This document shows positions 52,161-56,423 of a stretch of DNA of 56,423 nucleotides, piece by piece (the first letter of the stretch is position 1; each line of letters begins with the position of its first letter). The DNA comes from CAZSLZ01 sp964607865 (GTDB lineage: Bacteria > Vulcanimicrobiota > JAJTBE01 > CAZSLZ01). The notes under the pieces are model-generated. The model ran no database searches, was not told the origin of the DNA, and worked only from the letters and a program-made list of their open reading frames with translations. The stretch is from NCBI GenBank assembly GCA_964607865.1, contig CAZSLZ010000002.1:1-56423 (forward strand), read 5' to 3'. The position numbers and the translations under genes were made by a program.

Positions 52161-52637
52161 ATGAGTAACTTTTTTAAATCTATGGACATAGCAGCAAGTG
52201 GAATGTCAGCGGAAAGATTCCGTATGGACATAATTGCCAGTAATATTTCAAACGTAAACACGGTGAACCAGGTAACCGGCGAGCCTTATCGCAGGAAGTT
52301 CGCCATGGTTGACAGCGAGAATCAGCAACAGCCTTTTATGCTGCCGGTGGGTGTGTCCGATGAAGAGGGCATGGAGAACACTCCGGTAGGCGAGGGTGTA
52401 AGAGTTGTCGGTGTCAGAGAGGATAACTCTGAGAGTTCTTTCAAACATGTCTATGATCCCACTAACCCCCGCGCTGAGCAGGAAGGTAAGTGGAAAGGTT
52501 ACGTGAAGATGCCTAACATTAATATAATTAACGAAATGACCAACCTCATTGCAGCCTCCAGAGCTTATGAAGCCAATGCCACGGTAATTCAGGCTGCAAA
52601 GCAGATGGCTCAAAAAGGCTCAACTCTCGGAAAGTAA
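52161..52637 (+). CDS. flgC: Flagellar basal-body rod protein FlgC
   Basis: A proximal rod protein that stacks with FlgB and FlgF. The 158-residue protein has AASGMSAERFRMDIIASNIS with NVNT, then GEPYRRK, VKMPNINIINEMTNLIAASR, and the family end RAYEANATVIQAAKQMAQK. GGGAGG precedes the ATG, 15 bases after flgB. Confidence 0.97.
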   Translation: MSNFFKSMDIAASGMSAERFRMDIIASNISNVNTVNQVTGEPYRRKFAMVDSENQQQPFMLPVGVSDEEGMENTPVGEGVRVVGVREDNSESSFKHVYDPTNPRAEQEGKWKGYVKMPNINIINEMTNLIAASRAYEANATVIQAAKQMAQKGSTLGK

Positions 52638-52673
52638 TTTTCCGGAGTAAACATTAAGAAGGAGGCGTAAGTT

Positions 52674-53000
52674 ATGCAACCGTTTAAACCAATTCAAGGC
52701 CTGAATACCCAGATCAACCCAGTTCAACTTATGAGCCATACCAATGGCGCCAAGGAGATGGAAGAATCCGGCGATAAGAAATTTACCTTTTCTAATGTTA
52801 TGGCCACCCAGTTGAAGGGCGCCAACGATGTAGTGAACCAGTCCGGTGATTTTACAAATAAACTTTTAAAGGGCGAAATTAAGAACCCTCATGATGTAGC
52901 CATCTCGGGTAAAAAAGCAGGTATTATGGTTAAACTAACTTCTGCAGTATGTTCCAAAGTAACTTCAGCATGTACGACTTTATTCCAGATGCAGATCTAA
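52674..53000 (+). CDS. fliE: Flagellar hook-basal body complex protein FliE
   Basis: FliE joins the MS ring to the rod. The 108-residue protein is assigned from position and from the pattern GDFTNKLLKGEIKNPHDVAIS with KKAGIMVKLTSAV and a final FQMQI. The usual C-terminal VRNKLVEAYQEI region reads VCSKVTSACTTLF, with two Cys not typical of FliE. AAGGAGG precedes the ATG. Confidence 0.9.
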   Translation: MQPFKPIQGLNTQINPVQLMSHTNGAKEMEESGDKKFTFSNVMATQLKGANDVVNQSGDFTNKLLKGEIKNPHDVAISGKKAGIMVKLTSAVCSKVTSACTTLFQMQI

Positions 53001-53052
53001 TCTGTATCCGGATTTTCCAATATTTTTAATTTTGAAAAGAGAGGTGTAATTT

Positions 53053-54735
53053 ATGGCTACAGGGATGCAAACAGGAAGAAGAACCGGTGTCTCTGGCATG
53101 CGGACCGGTATGAGAACCGGCGCAACACAGACAGGAAACGGCGGCCCCCTGGGAGGCATATCAAAAAAATGGAACGATATGGATCCCAAAAAGAAAACGC
53201 TGATTATAGCATCAGTTGTTGTTGTGGTATTTATTGCAATTATCGCCAATATTGTTGCTACATCCAATAAACCGGTTGCTTTATATCCTGGCACAATCGA
53301 TAGCAGAGATTCAGAGGAGATTCGTCAGAAACTTTTACAGTGGGGTATCGATTGCACTTTGGAAGCTGGCGGAACCAACGTTCTCGTTCATCCCAAGTAT
53401 AAATCCATGGCCCTTATGAAATTAGCTGAGGAAGGGTTGCCCCGCAGGCCGGTAGAAACCACCAATCAATTATTAGGTGGGGAAAGCGGCGGAATGGTAC
53501 CCGATACCAAGGATGACAAGGAACGCAAAGTTTTAATGGCTCTGGAAGGAGATCTGATTACCAGCATCCGCCAGATTGAAGGCATAGCCGACGCCTATGT
53601 GAAAATCGTCCCTGAGCCGGAAAAAGTTTTCGGAGAAGATAAGGGTTCAGCCTCCGCATCAATTATGCTGAAGTTTTATCCCAATGCCAAGTTATCCCGC
53701 AGACAGATAGACGGTATTATTCACCTGGTTACCGCATCGGTAAAGGGTTTGAAAACTGAGAATGTTAAAGTTCTGGATACCTCAGGCAAACTTCTCAACA
53801 CCGGCCCCGAAGACGGAGTGGCAATGGGTGAAGAGGGAACTTACACCAATGAACAGATTCTCATCAGAGAAAATACCGAGAAACAATTAAAACAGAAAGT
53901 CCAGAATGCTTTGAACAAATTCCTGGGCGAGGATAAGTTTGATGTAGCAGTCAATGTGGATATGGATTTCTCCGAGGAGGAAATTAAATCTACAAAATAT
54001 GGCGGCCCCACCAACACCGAAGGAAAAGTCGAAGCAGGCTTATCACGTAAAACCGAAACTTATAACACCGACCCCGATGCCGGTAGCTCCAACGACGGAG
54101 TAACCGAACTGTCAGCCGGCGATAATGCCCAGGGGAACAATTATAAGAATGAATCCGTAACCATTCGCAGTTTGGTTGACAAAGTTGAACGGCGTAAGGT
54201 TGTTACCGACCCCAAGATTCAGAGAGTTACCTGCAGTGTTATGGTTGACGGTGTGAAAGAGCCCGAAATGATAGCCAGGCTTGAGGAATTTGTAAAGGGA
54301 GCTATCGGACATGATCCTTCACGGGGTGACGAAGTGGCAATAGTGCCCTTCCCCATAAGCCGGCCCATTACTGCTAACGGAAATGGCGAGCAGATGGCAG
54401 CTATGAATTTCCCCAAAAACAACGATGTAGGAGTTTCCGCCCCCAGCTGGCTCCCCCTGCTGTTACTGATTCCCGTAATGCTGGGAATCCTGTTGGCCGC
54501 TGTGTTCTATATGAAACAGAAAAGCGTTCAGCGTGAAAAGCAGAGACTGGTGCTGTCCTCCGGCCCAGGCGCCACTGTAAGTGATATTTCAGACCTTATG
54601 GCAGATAAAGAAGGAAAAGTTACACCTCCTCCTTCCACCAAGGTAAATACCACCGACCAGCTGGAAGACCTGGCCAAGGAAAAACCCACCAAGGTTGCAG
54701 AACTGTTGAAAAGCACCTGGTTAGCTGACAAATAA
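53053..54735 (+). CDS. fliF: Flagellar MS-ring protein FliF
   Basis: FliF forms the membrane-supramembrane ring in the inner membrane. The 560-residue protein has membrane segment 1 at ~48-68, the ring-building domains RBM1/2 (VALYPGTIDSRDSEEIRQKL, LMALEGDLITSIRQIEGIAD, ASIMLKFYPNAKLSRRQIDG), and RBM3 (LNKFLGEDKFDVAVNVDMDF). Segment 2 lies at ~475-497, and a cytoplasmic tail ends in KPTKVAELLKSTWLADK, the FliG-binding site. The N-terminal ~30 residues are an odd Met/Arg/Thr/Gly repeat (GMRTGMRTG). A hairpin follows the gene. Confidence 0.97.
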   Translation: MATGMQTGRRTGVSGMRTGMRTGATQTGNGGPLGGISKKWNDMDPKKKTLIIASVVVVVFIAIIANIVATSNKPVALYPGTIDSRDSEEIRQKLLQWGIDCTLEAGGTNVLVHPKYKSMALMKLAEEGLPRRPVETTNQLLGGESGGMVPDTKDDKERKVLMALEGDLITSIRQIEGIADAYVKIVPEPEKVFGEDKGSASASIMLKFYPNAKLSRRQIDGIIHLVTASVKGLKTENVKVLDTSGKLLNTGPEDGVAMGEEGTYTNEQILIRENTEKQLKQKVQNALNKFLGEDKFDVAVNVDMDFSEEEIKSTKYGGPTNTEGKVEAGLSRKTETYNTDPDAGSSNDGVTELSAGDNAQGNNYKNESVTIRSLVDKVERRKVVTDPKIQRVTCSVMVDGVKEPEMIARLEEFVKGAIGHDPSRGDEVAIVPFPISRPITANGNGEQMAAMNFPKNNDVGVSAPSWLPLLLLIPVMLGILLAAVFYMKQKSVQREKQRLVLSSGPGATVSDISDLMADKEGKVTPPPSTKVNTTDQLEDLAKEKPTKVAELLKSTWLADK

Positions 54736-54766
54736 GCCATAAGTAAACCCATAACTATGTATATAT

Positions 54767-54802
54767 AAAACCCCGCGAAATCTTTATGATACGCGGGGTT
54801 TT
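54767..54802 (+). terminator. Hairpin between fliF and fliG
   Basis: AAAACCCCGCG (54767-54777) and CGCGGGGTTTT (54792-54802) pair perfectly over 11 bp with a 14-base loop and end in four T, 31 bases after the fliF stop. It looks like an intrinsic terminator or attenuator inside the flagellar cluster. Confidence 0.75.
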
Positions 54803-54914
54803 CAAAAATTCAGGATTTTTCTTCGTCAATTTACTACCATTAAAAAGGGCACTGAACCCTAAAAGTAGAAAATAAACTTGAAAAATGCAGTAATTACCCA
54901 GTTTCGAGAGGAAG

Positions 54915-55961
54915 GTGCTTAAAATCTCCAATACAATTACGCCGGACGGCTTGTCACCCCGGCAGAAAGCAGCTATACTTTTAATATCATTGCCACCCGA
55001 AGTATCTGCACAGGTGTTCAGAGAATTCGGGCCAGATGAGGTTCAGGCTATTTCCATGGAAATTTCCAAGTTACCTCAGATTTCTCCCGAAGTCCGGGCT
55101 CAGATTATTGAAGAATTCATGCATACCAACACCATGGATGGCTTAAACCCGGCAGCTATTAACCCCGCTGCCGCACTGGTGGGAGGCGGTAATGACACTT
55201 CCGCGGTTACCCAGCATGGCGGTGGGGCAGCAACCAACGCCTTTGACAGCAGGCCCACAGCTGCAATCTCCCGCACCGCTGCAGGCTCCAAACCTTTGGA
55301 ATTCTTAAAAAAGGTTGACCCGAAACAATTATTGGCAATAATCAGGAAAGAACACCCTCAGACTATGGCCTTGGTGTTAAACCACCTGCAACCTTCCCAG
55401 GCATCGGCGGTTCTGGGCGAACTGCCTCCGGCAGTTCAAACCGAGGTTGCCACCCGGTTGGCAGAAATGGGGAAAGTAACCCGGGAAATATTGCACGAAG
55501 TGGAACGAGTGTTGGAAAACCGCCTGTATGCTGTAATTGAAGGCGAATATACCCCCAATGAGGGCAGGGAAATTCTGGTGGATATCCTCAGTCACGCCGA
55601 TCAGACTCTGGAGGATGGCATCATGAAGGGATTGACCCAGAAGAAACCCCATCTGGCTAGCGATATTAAGGAAAAACTTTGTGACTTTGACGATATGAAT
55701 AACCTCGACGATCAATCATTACAGCAGGTTTTGCGACTCACCGATATCCGGGACCTGGTTCTGGCTTTGAGGGGCGCCAGTAAAGAGCTCCAGGAAAGGA
55801 TTTACAATGCTTTCAGCCCCGAGATGGCTAAGGCCCTTCAGGAAGAGAGTGAATCTCTGGGTCAGGTGCCCTGGGAAGAGGTCAAAGCTGCCCAGCAGCA
55901 GATCAGAAATATTCTACGGGGCCTGGTAACCCTGGGTAAGGTGAAGTTCAAACAGGAATAA
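54915..55961 (+). CDS. fliG: Flagellar motor switch protein FliG
   Basis: FliG is the C-ring protein that contacts the stator and generates torque. The 348-residue protein has FliG-N (~13-70, LSPRQKAAILLISLPPEVSA), FliG-M with the EHPQT motif (residues 146-150, IIRKEHPQTMALVLNHLQPS), and FliG-C with the torque helix region DIRDLVLALRGASKELQERI and LRGLVTLGKV at the end. Between N and M (~75-124) there is an Ala/Gly/Thr-rich stretch in place of the usual helix. The start GTG 54915 is the best in frame, with GAGAGGA close by, but is not certain. No rival ATG exists before the conserved core. Confidence 0.95.
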   Translation: MLKISNTITPDGLSPRQKAAILLISLPPEVSAQVFREFGPDEVQAISMEISKLPQISPEVRAQIIEEFMHTNTMDGLNPAAINPAAALVGGGNDTSAVTQHGGGAATNAFDSRPTAAISRTAAGSKPLEFLKKVDPKQLLAIIRKEHPQTMALVLNHLQPSQASAVLGELPPAVQTEVATRLAEMGKVTREILHEVERVLENRLYAVIEGEYTPNEGREILVDILSHADQTLEDGIMKGLTQKKPHLASDIKEKLCDFDDMNNLDDQSLQQVLRLTDIRDLVLALRGASKELQERIYNAFSPEMAKALQEESESLGQVPWEEVKAAQQQIRNILRGLVTLGKVKFKQE

Positions 55962-55988
55962 TAATCAATCAAGACAGGTGAAATTAAT

Positions 55989-56423
55989 TTGGCTTTAATA
56001 AAAGGATCACGATATCAACCTTCAGATGATGACTCCGAACAGGGAAGAAAAAATAAAGAAGAGGCTGCCCGGCGTGGCGGAGTTATTAAAAATAAATCAT
56101 TAAAATCCCAGATACTGAGTGAAGCGGCCCAGGCCAGTCAGAAACAATCCCGGCGTCGAAAGATTTACCGCATGCGGGAAACCATGGTTGATGACGAATT
56201 GGGCACAGAGCAAGCCGGTGAACCCCGGCCCGCTTCCGACAGCGGTTTTCTGAGAACCTCCTTCGTAATAAAAGGACAAAAAACCGGTAGCGCGCCCAGA
56301 GATATGGTAATGGTACCCCCTACCGAGGAACGTGCCAAGAATTGGGGCGAAGGAGAAACCGAACACGGAGCCCAAGAGGACCTCCAGATTCAGCAGAGCG
56401 TTCACAATGTAACAAAGATAATG
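55989..56423 (+). CDS. Probable FliH N-terminus, cut off by window edge
   Basis: An open frame of 145 codons runs from TTG 55989 (AGGTGA eight bases upstream) to the end of the window without a stop. It encodes a basic, low-complexity N-terminus (MALIKGSRYQPSDDDSEQ, RRRKIYRMRETMVDD, SGFLRTSFVIKG). Directly after fliG the usual gene is fliH, the regulator of the FliI export ATPase, whose N-terminus is poorly conserved. The conserved coiled coil and V-ATPase-E-like domain would lie past the edge, so the call rests mostly on gene order. Confidence 0.55.
   Translation, partial: MALIKGSRYQPSDDDSEQGRKNKEEAARRGGVIKNKSLKSQILSEAAQASQKQSRRRKIYRMRETMVDDELGTEQAGEPRPASDSGFLRTSFVIKGQKTGSAPRDMVMVPPTEERAKNWGEGETEHGAQEDLQIQQSVHNVTKIM

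Overview
The window carries about 45 protein genes at moderate GC. I saw no rRNA, tRNA or CRISPR array. The gene set suggests a motile, probably anaerobic, diderm bacterium from a poorly sampled lineage. Flagellar basal-body genes (flgB, flgC, fliE, fliF, fliG and a probable fliH start) point to motility. The redox repressor Rex, a corrinoid iron-sulfur protein with its reductive activator, and two ferritin-fold proteins point to an anaerobic lifestyle. A type IV pilin-like protein, a lipoprotein and several signal-peptide proteins point to an elaborate envelope. I cannot name the phylum from sequence alone.

Layout. 1-960 is the start of a TPR membrane protein that runs off the left edge. 961-1609 is a non-coding tract full of palindromic repeats. 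uvrB follows (1610-3649). A minus-strand run from 9172 to 3646 encodes a sugar transferase, ComF, a small membrane protein, a sensor kinase, a response regulator with a TPR output, an RCK-N protein and a DUF366 protein. Phosphohexomutase, gyrB and gyrA occupy 9535-15644, followed by gatB, a purine permease and a membrane M28 peptidase (15983-19961). Minus-strand genes then cover 20025-25822: a large ferritin-like protein, CarD, a pseudouridine-kinase-like PfkB, holA, mtnA and a GNAT enzyme.

26036-29689 is a 1217-residue TPR protein, facing mltG and ruvX. Upstream of ruvX lies a decayed hydantoinase (hyuA/hyuB) relic, then a pilin-like gene. 32554-37463 looks like one operon: two related membrane proteins, acsC, acsV and rex. 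murB and a rubrerythrin-like gene follow on the minus strand. 39141-43647 holds a Ser/Thr kinase with a WD40 propeller and, next to it, a membrane protein whose disordered tail repeats a Thr-x-Phe-Leu motif seven times. This is a plausible kinase-substrate pair and my strongest candidate for an undescribed system. Then come a phospholipase D-like lipoprotein, a PfkB kinase, a thioredoxin-fold protein, two secreted paralogues and an active/inactive M16 protease pair. The window ends with the flagellar operon.

Five copies of a hairpin repeat are scattered in intergenic DNA. Their inner stems differ in sequence but keep pairing. The acsC/acsV pair without other CO-dehydrogenase/acetyl-CoA-synthase subunits in view is the most unusual metabolic feature.
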